64,000 nt of DNA from Streptomyces sp. B93 (GCF_018070565.1 NZ_JAGPXL010000031.1:1-64000), one strand, 5' to 3'; positions 24,813 to 34,159 are shown, counted from the stretch's first letter. The notes: a model not told the origin generated them from the sequence alone. Numbers and translations are program-made.

Positions 24813-25460
24813 ATGGCACGGCGATACGACACCAACGACGCGACCGACCGTGTGACGGGTCTGCGCGAGGCCGCGTCCGCCGTCCGCCGTGGCGAGCTGG
24901 TGGTCCTCCCGACGGACACCGTGTACGGCATCGGCGCCGACGCCTTCTCCTCGGAGGGCGTCGCCGACCTGCTGGCCGCCAAGGGCCGGGGCCGCAACAT
25001 GCCCACGCCCGTCCTCATCGGCTCCCCGAACACCCTGCACGGCCTGGTCACCGACTTCTCCGAGCTGGCCTGGGAGCTGGTCGACGCGTTCTGGCCGGGC
25101 GCGCTGACGCTGGTCGCCAAGCACCAGCCGTCCCTCCAGTGGGACCTCGGCGACACCCGGGGCACGGTCGCCGTGCGGATGCCGCTGCACCCGGTCGCCA
25201 TCGAACTGCTCACCGACGTCGGCCCGATGGCCGTGTCCTCGGCCAACCTGACCGGGCACCCGGCGCCGGAGAACTGCGACGCGGCCCAGCAGATGCTCGG
25301 CGACTCCGTCTCCGTCTACCTCGACGGCGGTCCCACGCCCGGGATCGTGCCGTCGTCCATCGTCGACGTCACCGGCCCGGTGCCGGTGCTGCTGCGTGAG
25401 GGCGCGTTGTCGCCGGAGGAGTTGAGGAAGGTCGTACCCGACCTCGAGGTGGCCAATTGA
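24813..25460 (+). CDS. tsaC: L-threonylcarbamoyladenylate synthase (Sua5/YrdC/TsaC)
   Basis: Makes threonylcarbamoyl-AMP from threonine, bicarbonate and ATP for the tRNA t6A37 modification. 215 residues: LPTDTVYGIGADAFS, the KxR-type segment AAKGRGRNMPTPVLIG, FWPGALTLV, VAVRMPLHP and SSANLTGHPAP are YrdC-fold signatures. It lacks the extra C-terminal Sua5 domain, so it is the short TsaC form. Start ATG 24813 with GAGGAGG upstream. The next gene begins within its stop codon (TTGA overlap). Confidence 0.95.
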   Translation: MARRYDTNDATDRVTGLREAASAVRRGELVVLPTDTVYGIGADAFSSEGVADLLAAKGRGRNMPTPVLIGSPNTLHGLVTDFSELAWELVDAFWPGALTLVAKHQPSLQWDLGDTRGTVAVRMPLHPVAIELLTDVGPMAVSSANLTGHPAPENCDAAQQMLGDSVSVYLDGGPTPGIVPSSIVDVTGPVPVLLREGALSPEELRKVVPDLEVAN

Positions 25461-26137
25461 CCGCGCCCGGGTCGGGTCGTGGCATAGGCAACGGGGAGAG
25501 CGCGGCGGAGATCACGACGACGTTCGTGGGGCTGCCGCGCGACAGCTTCCGCATCCTCCACGTCAGTACCGGAAACGTCTGCCGCTCGCCCATCACCGAG
25601 CGGCTGACCCGCCATTTCGTGCGGGAGCGGCTGGGTGTGCTGGGCGGCGGCCTGATCGTGGAGAGCGCGGGCACCTGGGGCCACGAGGGCGCGCCCATGG
25701 AGGCCAACGCCGAGACGGTGCTGGCGGAGTTCGGTGCGGACGCGTCCGGTTTCACCGGCCGGGAGCTTCTGGACGAGCACGTCATCCGGGCCGACCTGGT
25801 GCTGACGGCGACGCGTGACCACCGGGCGCAGGTGATCTCCATGGGGCACTCGGCGGGGCTGCGGACCTTCACGCTGAAGGAGTTCACCCGGCTGGTGAAG
25901 GCCATCGATCCGGCGACGTTGCCGCCGCTCGACGACGGGGTGGTGATCCGCGCGCGTGCCCTGGTGCGGGCGGCGGCGGCGCTGCGGGGCTGGCTGCTGG
26001 CGCCCACCGCGGAGGCGGACGAGGTGTACGACCCGTACGGGGCTCCGTTGCCGTTCTTCCGGTCGATCGGGGACGAGATACACGAGGCGCTGGATCCGGT
26101 GGTGACGGCGCTGACGGGGGTGCCCGCACGGGCGTAA
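25457..26137 (+). CDS. Low-molecular-weight protein-tyrosine-phosphatase homologue lacking the catalytic Cys
   Basis: 226 residues if it begins at the TTG overlapping the sua5 stop. The P-loop reads ILHVSTGNVCRSPITER; functional LMW-PTPs have V-C-x-G-N-x-C-R-S-P. The nucleophilic first Cys is Ser here (residue 37, codon AGT), while the second Cys, Arg and Ser are kept, as is a DP general-acid motif (VYDPYGAP). The protein is also longer than the usual 150-160 residues, with an N-terminal extension and an insert (LVRAAAALRGWLLAPTA). Predicted to bind phosphotyrosine-like ligands without turnover, or to act differently. I cannot say from one genome whether the change is conserved. Confidence 0.85.
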   Translation: MTAPGSGRGIGNGESAAEITTTFVGLPRDSFRILHVSTGNVCRSPITERLTRHFVRERLGVLGGGLIVESAGTWGHEGAPMEANAETVLAEFGADASGFTGRELLDEHVIRADLVLTATRDHRAQVISMGHSAGLRTFTLKEFTRLVKAIDPATLPPLDDGVVIRARALVRAAAALRGWLLAPTAEADEVYDPYGAPLPFFRSIGDEIHEALDPVVTALTGVPARA

Positions 26138-26215
26138 CAACCGGGCGGGGGACGGGCGGCGGGCCTACATTGGACGTACGTCACCCCCGTCACCGTCGAC
26201 GCCCGGGAGTCCACC

Positions 26216-27475
26216 ATGTCGGTCATGCCCTCACCCACGGCCGATGTCGCCGAGGTACTGCGTGGTCAGGACCCCCAGGTCGCGGACGTCCTGCTCGGGG
26301 AGCTGACCCGGCAGTCGACGACGCTCCAGTTGAACGCCGCCGAGAACTTCACCTCGCCGGCGGTGCTGGCGGCGCTCGGGTCGCCGCTCGCGAACAAGTA
26401 CGCGGAGGGGTATCCGGGGGCCCGGCACCACGGTGGCTGCGAGATCGTCGACGCCGCCGAGCGGCTCGCGGTGGAGCGGGCGAAGGCGCTGTTCGGCGCG
26501 GAGCACGCCAACGTGCAGGCGCACTCGGGCTCCTCCGCGGTGCTCGCCGCGTACGCGGCCCTGCTGCGGCCCGGTGACACCGTCCTCGCCCTCGGACTGC
26601 CGTACGGCGGGCACCTCACGCACGGCTCGCCCGCGAACTTCTCCGGCCGCTGGTTCGACTTCGTCGGGTACGGGGTGGACGCGGAGACCGGGCTCGTCGA
26701 CCACGACCAGGTGCGGGCGCTGGCCCGTACCCGGCGTCCCAAGGCGATCGTGTGCGGCTCCATCGCCTACCCGCGCCACCTCGACCACGCCTTCTTCCGC
26801 GAGGTCGCCGACGAGGTGGGCGCCTATCTGATCGCGGACGCCGCGCACCCGATCGGGCTGGTCGCCGGGGGAGCGGCGCCCAGTCCGGTGCCGTACGCGG
26901 ACATCGTCTGCGCGACCACGCACAAGGTGCTGCGGGGGCCGCGCGGCGGGATGATCCTGTGCGGGAGCGAGCTGGCGGAGCGGGTGGACCGGGCGGTGTT
27001 CCCGTTCACCCAGGGCGGGGCGCAGATGCACACCATCGCCGCCAAGGCCGTCGCGTTCGGCGAGGCGGCGACGGAGGACTTCCGGGCGTACGCCCATCAG
27101 GTCGTCGCCAACGCCCGGGTGCTGGCGGCGGGGCTGGCCGCCCAGGGCCTCGCCGTGACCACCGGTGGCACGGACACCCACCTGATCACCGCCGACCCCG
27201 CGCCGCTCGGCGTGGACGGCCGCACCGCCCGGGGCAGGCTGGCCGCGGCGGGCCTGGTCATGGACTGCTGCCCGCTGCCGCACGGGGACGCCCGCGGTCT
27301 GCGCCTGGGGACGGCCGCGGTGACCACGCAGGGGATGCGGGAGGCGGAGATGGCGCGGATCGCCGCGCTGCTGGCGGCGGTGGTGCGGGAGGAGACGGAC
27401 GCGGTGGCGGCCCGCGCCGAGGTGCGGGAGCTGACGCGGGGATTCCCGCCGTACCCGGCGTCGTATCCGTCCTGA
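26216..27475 (+). CDS. glyA: Serine hydroxymethyltransferase family protein
   Basis: PLP enzyme interconverting serine and glycine with tetrahydrofolate, at least by family. 419 residues: NAAENFTSPAVLAALGSPLANKYAEGYPG, GSSAVLAAYAALLRPGD, the PLP lysine in ATTHKVLRGPRGG, and DCCPLPHGDARGLRLGTAAVT. The usual LIASEN is NAAEN here and several family positions differ, so the substrate could be related but not identical; Streptomyces normally encode more than one SHMT. Start ATG 26216. Confidence 0.88.
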   Translation: MSVMPSPTADVAEVLRGQDPQVADVLLGELTRQSTTLQLNAAENFTSPAVLAALGSPLANKYAEGYPGARHHGGCEIVDAAERLAVERAKALFGAEHANVQAHSGSSAVLAAYAALLRPGDTVLALGLPYGGHLTHGSPANFSGRWFDFVGYGVDAETGLVDHDQVRALARTRRPKAIVCGSIAYPRHLDHAFFREVADEVGAYLIADAAHPIGLVAGGAAPSPVPYADIVCATTHKVLRGPRGGMILCGSELAERVDRAVFPFTQGGAQMHTIAAKAVAFGEAATEDFRAYAHQVVANARVLAAGLAAQGLAVTTGGTDTHLITADPAPLGVDGRTARGRLAAAGLVMDCCPLPHGDARGLRLGTAAVTTQGMREAEMARIAALLAAVVREETDAVAARAEVRELTRGFPPYPASYPS

Positions 27476-27624
27476 GCGGGGGTAGGCGCCACCCGCCGGG
27501 CCGTGTGCACAGCGACGCGTGCAACCATCGTCGCTACCCGGAAGTCCCTACGTATATGCGTCACGTACGAGTCCGTCGCTAGGGTGTGGGGCTGAGATGG
27601 CCAGCGAGACCTGTGGGGAAGCCC

Positions 27625-28920
27625 GTGCGTGAATACCTGCTGACGCTCTGCGTCACGGCCGCGGTGACGTATCTGCTGACCGGGCCGGTACGCAAGTTCG
27701 CGATCGTGGCCGGAGCGATGCCGGAGATCCGGGCCCGGGACGTGCACCGGGAACCGACTCCGCGGCTCGGCGGTATCGCCATGTTCTTCGGGCTGTGCGC
27801 GGGTCTGCTGGTCGCCGACCACCTCACCAACCTCAACGAGGTCTTCGAGACGTCGAACGAGCCGCGGGCGCTGCTCTCCGGGGCGGCGCTGATCTGGCTG
27901 ATCGGGGTGCTGGACGACAAGTTCGAGATCGACGCCCTGATCAAGCTGGGCGGGCAGATGATCGCCGCCGGTGTGATGGTGATGCAGGGTCTGACGATCC
28001 TGTGGCTGCCGGTGCCGGGTGTGGGGACGGTCGCGCTGACCCAGTGGCAGGGCACGCTGCTCACGGTCGCCCTGGTGGTCATCACCATCAACGCGGTGAA
28101 CTTCGTCGACGGCCTGGACGGGCTGGCGGCGGGCATGGTGTGCATCGCCGCCTGCGCGTTCTTCCTGTACGCCTACCGGATCTGGTACGGCTACAACATC
28201 GAGGCCGCCGCCCCGGCGACGCTGTTCGCGGTGATCCTGATGGGCATGTGCCTGGGCTTCCTGCCGCACAACATGCACCCGGCGCGGATCTTCATGGGCG
28301 ACTCCGGGTCGATGCTGATCGGCCTGGTGCTGGCGGCGGGCGCGATCTCGGTGACCGGGCAGATCGACCCGGACGTGATGAAGCTGTTCTCCGGCTCCGA
28401 GCGCAACGCCGTGCACCAGATGGTGCCGGTCTACATCCCGCTGGTGATGCCGCTGACCATCATCGCGATCCCCGCGGCCGACCTGGTGCTGGCGATCGTA
28501 CGGCGCACCTGGCGCGGTCAGTCGCCGTTCGCCGCGGACCGGGGGCATCTGCACCACCGGCTGCTGGAGATCGGGCACTCGCACAGCCGGGCGGTGCTGA
28601 TCATGTACTTCTGGTCGGCGCTGATCGCGTTCGGGGCGCTGGCCTACTCGGTGAACTCCGCGTCGATGTGGATTGTGCTGGGTGTGGTGTTCCTCAGCGC
28701 GATCGGGCTGATCCTGCTCCTGCTGCCGCGCTTCACACCGCGCGCCCCGCGCTGGGCGGAGCGGTTCGTGCCGCCGCGCTACCGGCGGCGCCGGGCCGCC
28801 CTGGTGGTGCCGGTGGAGCAGCCCGAGCCGGTGGGGCGGGAGCAGCGGGAGCCGGTGGCGGCCGGTGCCGCCGGGGCGTCAGGGGTCAATGGTGCGACGG
28901 CCGTGGGTCACCGAAGGTAA
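27625..28920 (+). CDS. Undecaprenyl-phosphate GlcNAc-1-phosphate transferase (WecA/MraY family)
   Basis: Transfers GlcNAc-1-phosphate (by family) to undecaprenyl phosphate, starting cell-wall glycopolymer synthesis in the membrane. About 431 residues from GTG 27625 (VREYLLTLCVTAAV) after GGGGAAG; the longer frame to 27586 is less likely. About eleven membrane helices. Motifs: TPRLGGIAMF, DDKFEIDALIKLGGQ, NFVDGLDGLAAG, FMGDSGSMLIG and the His-rich loop DRGHLHHRLLEIGHS typical of WecA. A Pro/Glu/Ala tail of 50 residues follows. It may share a pathway with the LCP ligase at 21082. The atp operon starts downstream after about 300 bp. Confidence 0.92.
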   Translation: MREYLLTLCVTAAVTYLLTGPVRKFAIVAGAMPEIRARDVHREPTPRLGGIAMFFGLCAGLLVADHLTNLNEVFETSNEPRALLSGAALIWLIGVLDDKFEIDALIKLGGQMIAAGVMVMQGLTILWLPVPGVGTVALTQWQGTLLTVALVVITINAVNFVDGLDGLAAGMVCIAACAFFLYAYRIWYGYNIEAAAPATLFAVILMGMCLGFLPHNMHPARIFMGDSGSMLIGLVLAAGAISVTGQIDPDVMKLFSGSERNAVHQMVPVYIPLVMPLTIIAIPAADLVLAIVRRTWRGQSPFAADRGHLHHRLLEIGHSHSRAVLIMYFWSALIAFGALAYSVNSASMWIVLGVVFLSAIGLILLLLPRFTPRAPRWAERFVPPRYRRRRAALVVPVEQPEPVGREQREPVAAGAAGASGVNGATAVGHRR

Positions 28921-29218
28921 GAATCTGACTAAAGCATTGCCAACGCGTGGGGCTGTGATGGGGGAGCGAAGCATCCCAATACCAGACATAAGGGCTTCGT
29001 TCACGCTCAGGCGTGCAGGTTCACTCTCATGTGTGACAGTGAGCACATGCTCAGGTAAAGACCTCATCAAATAGTTTGTGATACCGTTCACGAGAACCCC
29101 CGGATAGAGCCGAAGGACCCGAGTGCGAGGGTCCATTGGTGTGAGGTTCGCTCTCAGCCCGGGACTACGCTCGTCCATGACGACACCCCTGCCCCCCTTT
29201 GAATGCGGAGTTGCCGCC
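28921..29218 (+). promoter_or_regulatory. Upstream region of the atp operon
   Basis: A 298-bp stretch, AT-richer than its surroundings (notably 29020-29095), with no gene. It must carry the atpI/atp operon promoter; candidate -10-like bases are around 29080-29086 (GATACC) but I cannot fix a -35. It contains a near-palindromic Crp-like site (listed separately). Confidence 0.5.
29032..29047 (+). promoter_or_regulatory. Crp-like half-palindrome upstream of atpI
   Basis: TGTGACAGTGAGCACA matches the enterobacterial consensus TGTGA-N6-TCACA at nine of ten fixed positions. A second overlapping dyad CATGTG/CACATG (29028-29033, 29044-29049) is centred one base away. Streptomyces Crp binds similar sites; location about 170 bp before atpI fits an upstream regulator site. 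Sequence resemblance only. Confidence 0.35.
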
Positions 29219-29665
29219 ATGCCGTCCAATGACGCCCGGATCCTCGCTCAGGCCGCTGTGCCCACAGCCGCCGTCGGCGCGGTGGCCGCCGTCGTCAGCG
29301 GTGTGGTCGCCGGTGGCAAGGGAGCGGTCGGGGCCGTCGTCGCGACCGTGATCGTGATCCTCTTCATGGGGATCGGTCTCTACGTCCTCCAGCGCACTGC
29401 CAAATCGCTTCCGCACCTCTTCCAGGCGATGGGCCTGATGCTCTACGCGGCACAGATTCTTCTGCTGTTCATCTTCGTCGCCGCGTTCAAGAACACGACG
29501 CTCTTCAATCCCCGGGCCTTCGCGATCACGCTGGTCGTGTCCACCCTGACGTGGATCGCCGCGCAGACGCGTGCCCACATGAAGTCCAAGATCCTCTACG
29601 TCGAGCCGGATTCGGCCACTTCGTCGCACGGCGGCAAGCCCGAAAAGCCGGGGCGCTCGTCGTGA
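29219..29665 (+). CDS. atpI: ATP synthase-associated protein I
   Basis: A 148-residue membrane protein at the head of the atp operon, thought to help c-ring assembly or ion supply. Four hydrophobic helices (AAVPTAAVGAVAAVVSGVVAG, AVVATVIVILFMGIGLYVL, LFQAMGLMLYAAQILLLFIF, AFAITLVVSTLTWIAAQ) and a polar tail. Start ATG 29219; the frame upstream is not family-like. Identified mainly by position and topology, since AtpI sequences are poorly conserved. Confidence 0.85.
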   Translation: MPSNDARILAQAAVPTAAVGAVAAVVSGVVAGGKGAVGAVVATVIVILFMGIGLYVLQRTAKSLPHLFQAMGLMLYAAQILLLFIFVAAFKNTTLFNPRAFAITLVVSTLTWIAAQTRAHMKSKILYVEPDSATSSHGGKPEKPGRSS

Positions 29666-29890
29666 GGGGTAGGGCCGGGATAAAGGCGCATGAGAGATCC
29701 TGCTATCGTCCGGTGCCAACTGCGGCATCGCGGGCGCGGGCATCCGAGCTGACGCCTGCTCAATCGCGAGGCGAGATGCCCCACAGCCGCCCCCACATCC
29801 GTAACACCAGTCCCGTGCCGAACCGCGGCCCCGCGCCGCGCCGACACAACGAGGTTGCCGTTTCCATGCGCCACGATGAAGGAGCCCGCG

Positions 29891-30715
29891 GTGAGTGCTG
29901 ACCCGACGCAGGTGCTCGCCTTCGAGACCGACTGCCACCTCTTCGACGGGTGTGGCTTCCCGGCTCCGGGCCTGCACTCTTTCCTCTTCGAGCCGCTCTG
30001 GGGCGACGCCGACGGCAACGGCTTCTACTTCAACAAGCCGATGCTGCTCGCGCTGCTCGGCTCGATCATCGTGGTCGGCTTCTTCTGGGCCGCCTTCGCC
30101 AAGCCCAAGGTGGTCCCGGGCAAGCTCCAGATGGTCGCCGAGGCCGGCTACGACTTCGTCCGCCGCGGCATCGTCTACGAGACCATCGGCAAGAAGGAGG
30201 GCGAGAAGTACGTACCGCTCGCCGTCGCCCTCTTCTTCTTCATCTGGATGATGAACCTCTGGTCGATCATCCCGGTCGCCCAGTTCCCGGTGACGTCGAT
30301 CATCGCCTACCCGGCCATCCTGGCCCTGATCGTCTACATCACCTGGGTCTCGCTGACCTTCAAGCGCCACGGCTTCGTCGGTGCCTTCAAGAACTTCACC
30401 GGCTACGACAAGTCGCTCGGCCCGGTGCTCCCGCTGGCGATGACCATCGAGTTCTTCTCGAACCTCCTGGTCCGTCCGTTCACGCACGCCGTCCGGCTCT
30501 TCGCCAACATGTTCGCGGGTCACACCCTGCTGCTGCTGTTCACCATCGCCGCCTGGTACATGCTGAACGGCATCGGCATCGCATACTCCGCGGTCTCGTT
30601 CGTCATGGTCATCGTCATGACCGCCTTCGAACTCTTCATCCAGGCCGTCCAGGCGTATGTCTTCGTCCTGCTGACCTGCACCTTCATCCAGGGCGCGCTC
30701 GCCGAGCACCACTGA
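29891..30715 (+). CDS. atpB: ATP synthase Fo subunit a
   Basis: Forms the proton half-channels against the c-ring. About 274 residues from GTG 29891 (VSADPTQVLAFETDCH), with AAGGAG eight bases upstream; ATG 29876 is an alternative. Five to six membrane helices. The essential arginine lies in LLVRPFTHAVRLFANMFAGHTLLLL; the final helices (FELFIQAVQAYVFVLLTCTFIQGALAEHH) are typical. Actinobacterial features include the long N-terminal loop CHLFDGCGFPAPGLHS. Confidence 0.95.
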   Translation: MSADPTQVLAFETDCHLFDGCGFPAPGLHSFLFEPLWGDADGNGFYFNKPMLLALLGSIIVVGFFWAAFAKPKVVPGKLQMVAEAGYDFVRRGIVYETIGKKEGEKYVPLAVALFFFIWMMNLWSIIPVAQFPVTSIIAYPAILALIVYITWVSLTFKRHGFVGAFKNFTGYDKSLGPVLPLAMTIEFFSNLLVRPFTHAVRLFANMFAGHTLLLLFTIAAWYMLNGIGIAYSAVSFVMVIVMTAFELFIQAVQAYVFVLLTCTFIQGALAEHH

Positions 30716-30790
30716 GCACTCCCGCTTCACCACCCCGCACTCGTCCGGTGGCCAACCCCCACCGGTCCGTAAAGAGAAGGAAGAACTGGC

Positions 30791-31012
30791 ATGTCCAACC
30801 TTGCTGCTGTCACCGGTGACCTCGGTTCCGTCGGTTACGGTCTCGCGGCCATCGGCCCGGGCGTCGGCGTTGGCATCATCTTCGGTAACGGCACCCAGGC
30901 CCTCGCCCGCCAGCCCGAGGCGGCCGGCCTGATCCGCGCCAACCAGATCCTGGGCTTCGCCTTCTGTGAGGCGCTCGCCCTGATCGGTCTCGTCATGCCG
31001 TTCGTCTACTAA
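30791..31012 (+). CDS. atpE: ATP synthase Fo subunit c
   Basis: A 73-residue hairpin of two membrane helices joined by the polar loop ARQPEAAG; the proton-carrying glutamate is E60 in LGFAFCEALALIG. Glycine-rich first helix (GLAAIGPGVGVGIIFG) suits tight ring packing. Ribosome-binding site AGAAGGAAG. Forms the rotor ring of Fo. Confidence 0.97.
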   Translation: MSNLAAVTGDLGSVGYGLAAIGPGVGVGIIFGNGTQALARQPEAAGLIRANQILGFAFCEALALIGLVMPFVY

Positions 31013-31054
31013 GACGAGCCCTGACGACCGACCCTTTCGACGAAAGGCACTGAT

Positions 31055-31606
31055 GTGACATCCGCCCTGGTTTTCCTGGCGGCTGAGGGGGAGAAGGAAA
31101 ATCCCCTCGTCCCGCCGTGGCCGGAAGTTGTCATCGGCCTCATCGCTTTCGTCATCGTCTTCGGCTTCCTCGCCAAGAAGCTCCTCCCGACCATCAACAA
31201 GGTCCTGGAAGAGCGTCGCGAGGCCATCGAGGGCGGTATCGAGAAGGCCGAGGCCGCGCAGACCGAGGCCCAGAGCGTCCTTGAGCAGTACAAGGCCCAG
31301 CTCGCCGAGGCCCGGCACGAGGCCGCGCGCCTGCGCCAGGAGGCGCAGGAGCAGGGTGCCGCGCTCATCGCGGAGATGCGGGCCGAGGGCCAGCGTCAGC
31401 GCGAGGAGATCGTCGCCGCCGGCCACTCGCAGATCGAGGCCGACCGCAAGGCCGCCGCTTCCGCGCTGCGCCAGGACGTCGGCAAGCTCGCCACCGAGCT
31501 GGCCGGCAAGCTGGTCGGCGAGTCCCTCGAGGACCACGCCCGCCAGAGCCGTGTGATCGACCGCTTCCTCGACGAGCTTGAGGAGAAGGCCGAGGCGTCT
31601 CGATGA
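31055..31606 (+). CDS. atpF: ATP synthase Fo subunit b
   Basis: 183-residue peripheral stalk protein: one membrane helix (VVIGLIAFVIVFGFLAKKLL) and a long charged coiled coil (EERREAIEGGIEKAEAAQTE onward). Start GTG 31055 after CGAAAGG. Its stop overlaps the atpH start (ATGA), so b and delta, which contact each other in the stalk, are translationally coupled. Confidence 0.96.
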   Translation: MTSALVFLAAEGEKENPLVPPWPEVVIGLIAFVIVFGFLAKKLLPTINKVLEERREAIEGGIEKAEAAQTEAQSVLEQYKAQLAEARHEAARLRQEAQEQGAALIAEMRAEGQRQREEIVAAGHSQIEADRKAAASALRQDVGKLATELAGKLVGESLEDHARQSRVIDRFLDELEEKAEASR

Positions 31607-32418
31607 ACGGAGCGAGCCGCGAGGCCCTGGCAGCCGCACGCGAGCGTCTCGACGCGCTGACGGACGCCACGTCCGTCGACGCCGGCGCTCTCGCCGACGA
31701 GCTGGCCGCCGTCACCGCGCTGCTCGACCGCGAGGTGTCGCTGCGTCGGGTCCTGACCGACCCGGCGCAGTCCGGAGAGGCCAAGGCCGACCTGGTCCAG
31801 CGCCTGCTCGGCGGTCAGATCGGCGGGGAGACCGCCGACCTGGTGTCCGGCATGGTCCGCGCCCGCTGGTCGCAGTCCCGCGACCTGGTGGACGCGCTGG
31901 AGGAGCTGGCGGACACCGCCGACCTCACCGCCGCCCAGCGGGCGGGCACGCTCGACGACGTCGAGGACGAGCTGTTCCGGTTCGGACGGATCGTCTCTTC
32001 GAACACCGGGCTGCGCGCCGCGCTGACCGACCGCAAGGCCACCGCCTCGGCCAAGGGCGAGCTGCTGCGCAGCCTCCTCGGCGGCCGTGCCGCGTCGGCC
32101 ACCGAGCGTCTGGTGACGCGCCTTGTGACCGCGCCGCGGGGACGTAGCCTGGAAGCGGGACTGGAGTCCCTGTCCAAGCTCGCCGCCGACCGGCGGGACC
32201 GCATGGTCGCCGTCGTCACCTCGGCGGTGCCGCTGAGCGACGTACAGAAGCAGCGCCTCGGCGCCGCTCTGGCGAAGCTCTACGGCCGCCGGATGCACCT
32301 CAACCTCGAGGTGGACCCGGCCGTCGTCGGCGGCATCCGGGTGCAGGTCGGTGACGAGGTCATCAACGGCTCCCTCGCCGACCGCATCGAGGACGCCGAG
32401 CGCCGACTGGCCGGCTAG
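31603..32418 (+). CDS. atpH: ATP synthase F1 subunit delta
   Basis: 271 residues, longer than the approximately 180 of E. coli but normal for Streptomyces. N-terminal helical domain and C-terminal OSCP signature (RMHLNLEVDPAVVGGIRVQVGDEVINGSLADRI). Links the b stalk to the alpha3beta3 head. Starts with an ATG inside the end of atpF. Confidence 0.95.
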   Translation: MNGASREALAAARERLDALTDATSVDAGALADELAAVTALLDREVSLRRVLTDPAQSGEAKADLVQRLLGGQIGGETADLVSGMVRARWSQSRDLVDALEELADTADLTAAQRAGTLDDVEDELFRFGRIVSSNTGLRAALTDRKATASAKGELLRSLLGGRAASATERLVTRLVTAPRGRSLEAGLESLSKLAADRRDRMVAVVTSAVPLSDVQKQRLGAALAKLYGRRMHLNLEVDPAVVGGIRVQVGDEVINGSLADRIEDAERRLAG

Positions 32419-32548
32419 CCGGCAACTGAACACGTAGTACGTACCTACGGCCCTGGTTGGGCCGTGCAGAGGATTCACCTCTTAACGGGGGGAGTCCCCA
32501 TCCCCCCAAGTGAAACTTCGGGCCCAACAAGGAGAGCAGGGAACCCAG

Positions 32549-34138
32549 ATGGCGGAGCTCACGATCCGGCCGGAGGAGATCCGGGACGCACTGGAGACCT
32601 TCGTCCAGTCGTACAAGCCGGACGCGGCCTCGCGCGAGGAGGTCGGTACGGTCACCCTTGCCGGCGACGGCATCGCGAAGGTCGAGGGTCTGCCCTCGGC
32701 CATGGCCAACGAACTGCTGAAGTTCGAGGACGGCACCCTCGGCCTCGCGCTCAACCTGGAAGAGCGCGAGATCGGTGCCATCGTCCTCGGTGAGTTCAGC
32801 GGCATCGAGGAGGGTCAGCCGGTCACGCGCACCGGCGAGGTCCTCTCCGTCGCGGTCGGCGAGGGCTACCTCGGCCGCGTCGTCGACCCGCTCGGCAACC
32901 CGATCGACGGCCTCGGCGAGATCGAGACCAGCGGTCGCCGCGCCCTGGAGCTTCAGGCTCCGACGGTCATGCAGCGCAAGTCGGTGCACGAGCCGATGGA
33001 GACCGGCTACAAGGCCGTCGACGCCATGACCCCGATCGGCCGTGGTCAGCGTCAGCTGATCATCGGTGACCGCCAGACCGGCAAGACCGCCCTGGCCGTC
33101 GACACGATCATCAACCAGCGCGACAACTGGCGCACCGGCGACCCGAAGAAGCAGGTCCGCTGCATCTACGTCGCCATCGGCCAGAAGGGCTCGACCATCG
33201 CCTCCGTGCGTGGTGCCCTCGAAGAGGCCGGCGCGCTGGAGTACACGACCATCGTCGCCGCCCCGGCATCCGACCCGGCCGGCTTCAAGTACCTCGCCCC
33301 CTACACCGGCTCGGCCATCGGCCAGCAGTGGATGTACGAGGGCAAGCACGTCCTGATCATCTTCGACGACCTGTCGAAGCAGGCCGACGCCTACCGTGCC
33401 GTGTCGCTGCTGCTGCGCCGTCCGCCGGGCCGTGAGGCCTACCCCGGTGACGTCTTCTACCTGCACTCCCGCCTGCTGGAGCGCTGCGCCAAGCTCTCCG
33501 ACGACATGGGTGCCGGTTCGATGACCGGTCTGCCGATCGTCGAGACCAAGGCCAACGACGTCTCGGCGTTCATCCCGACCAACGTCATCTCCATCACCGA
33601 CGGCCAGTGCTTCCTGGAGTCCGACCTGTTCAACGCCGGTCAGCGTCCGGCCCTGAACGTCGGTATCTCGGTCTCCCGAGTCGGTGGCTCCGCCCAGCAC
33701 AAGGCGATGCGCCAGGTGTCGGGACGTCTCCGTGTGGACCTCGCCCAGTTCCGTGAGCTGGAGGCGTTCGCCGCCTTCGGTTCGGACCTCGACTCCGCGT
33801 CGAAGGCACAGCTGGAGCGCGGTCAGCGCATGGTCGAGCTGCTGAAGCAGGCTCAGTACCAGCCGATGGCCACCGAGGACCAGGTCGTCTCCATCTGGGC
33901 CGGTACCAACGGCAAGATGGACGAGGTGCCGGTCAACGACATCCGCCGCTTCGAGAAGGAGCTGCTGGAGTACCTGCACCGCAAGGAGCAGGGCCTCATG
34001 ACCTCCATCAAGGAGGGCGGCAAGATGTCGGACGACACCATCCAGGCGATCGACGGCGCCGTCGCGGAGTTCAAGAAGCAGTTCGAGACCTCGGACGGCA
34101 AGCTGCTCGGCGAGGACGCCCCGTCCGCCGCCAAGTGA
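32549..34138 (+). CDS. atpA: ATP synthase F1 subunit alpha
   Basis: 529 residues from ATG 32549 (MAELTIRPEEIRDALE), with GGAGAG upstream. Non-catalytic nucleotide-binding subunit: P-loop GDRQTGKTALA, RCIYVAIGQKGSTIA, HVLIIFDDLSKQADAYR and the family signature PALNVGISVSRVGGSAQ. Part of the catalytic head; the C-terminal helical domain is complete. Confidence 0.98.
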   Translation: MAELTIRPEEIRDALETFVQSYKPDAASREEVGTVTLAGDGIAKVEGLPSAMANELLKFEDGTLGLALNLEEREIGAIVLGEFSGIEEGQPVTRTGEVLSVAVGEGYLGRVVDPLGNPIDGLGEIETSGRRALELQAPTVMQRKSVHEPMETGYKAVDAMTPIGRGQRQLIIGDRQTGKTALAVDTIINQRDNWRTGDPKKQVRCIYVAIGQKGSTIASVRGALEEAGALEYTTIVAAPASDPAGFKYLAPYTGSAIGQQWMYEGKHVLIIFDDLSKQADAYRAVSLLLRRPPGREAYPGDVFYLHSRLLERCAKLSDDMGAGSMTGLPIVETKANDVSAFIPTNVISITDGQCFLESDLFNAGQRPALNVGISVSRVGGSAQHKAMRQVSGRLRVDLAQFRELEAFAAFGSDLDSASKAQLERGQRMVELLKQAQYQPMATEDQVVSIWAGTNGKMDEVPVNDIRRFEKELLEYLHRKEQGLMTSIKEGGKMSDDTIQAIDGAVAEFKKQFETSDGKLLGEDAPSAAK

Positions 34139-34159
34139 CGTAAGGAAGGGACCTGACTC

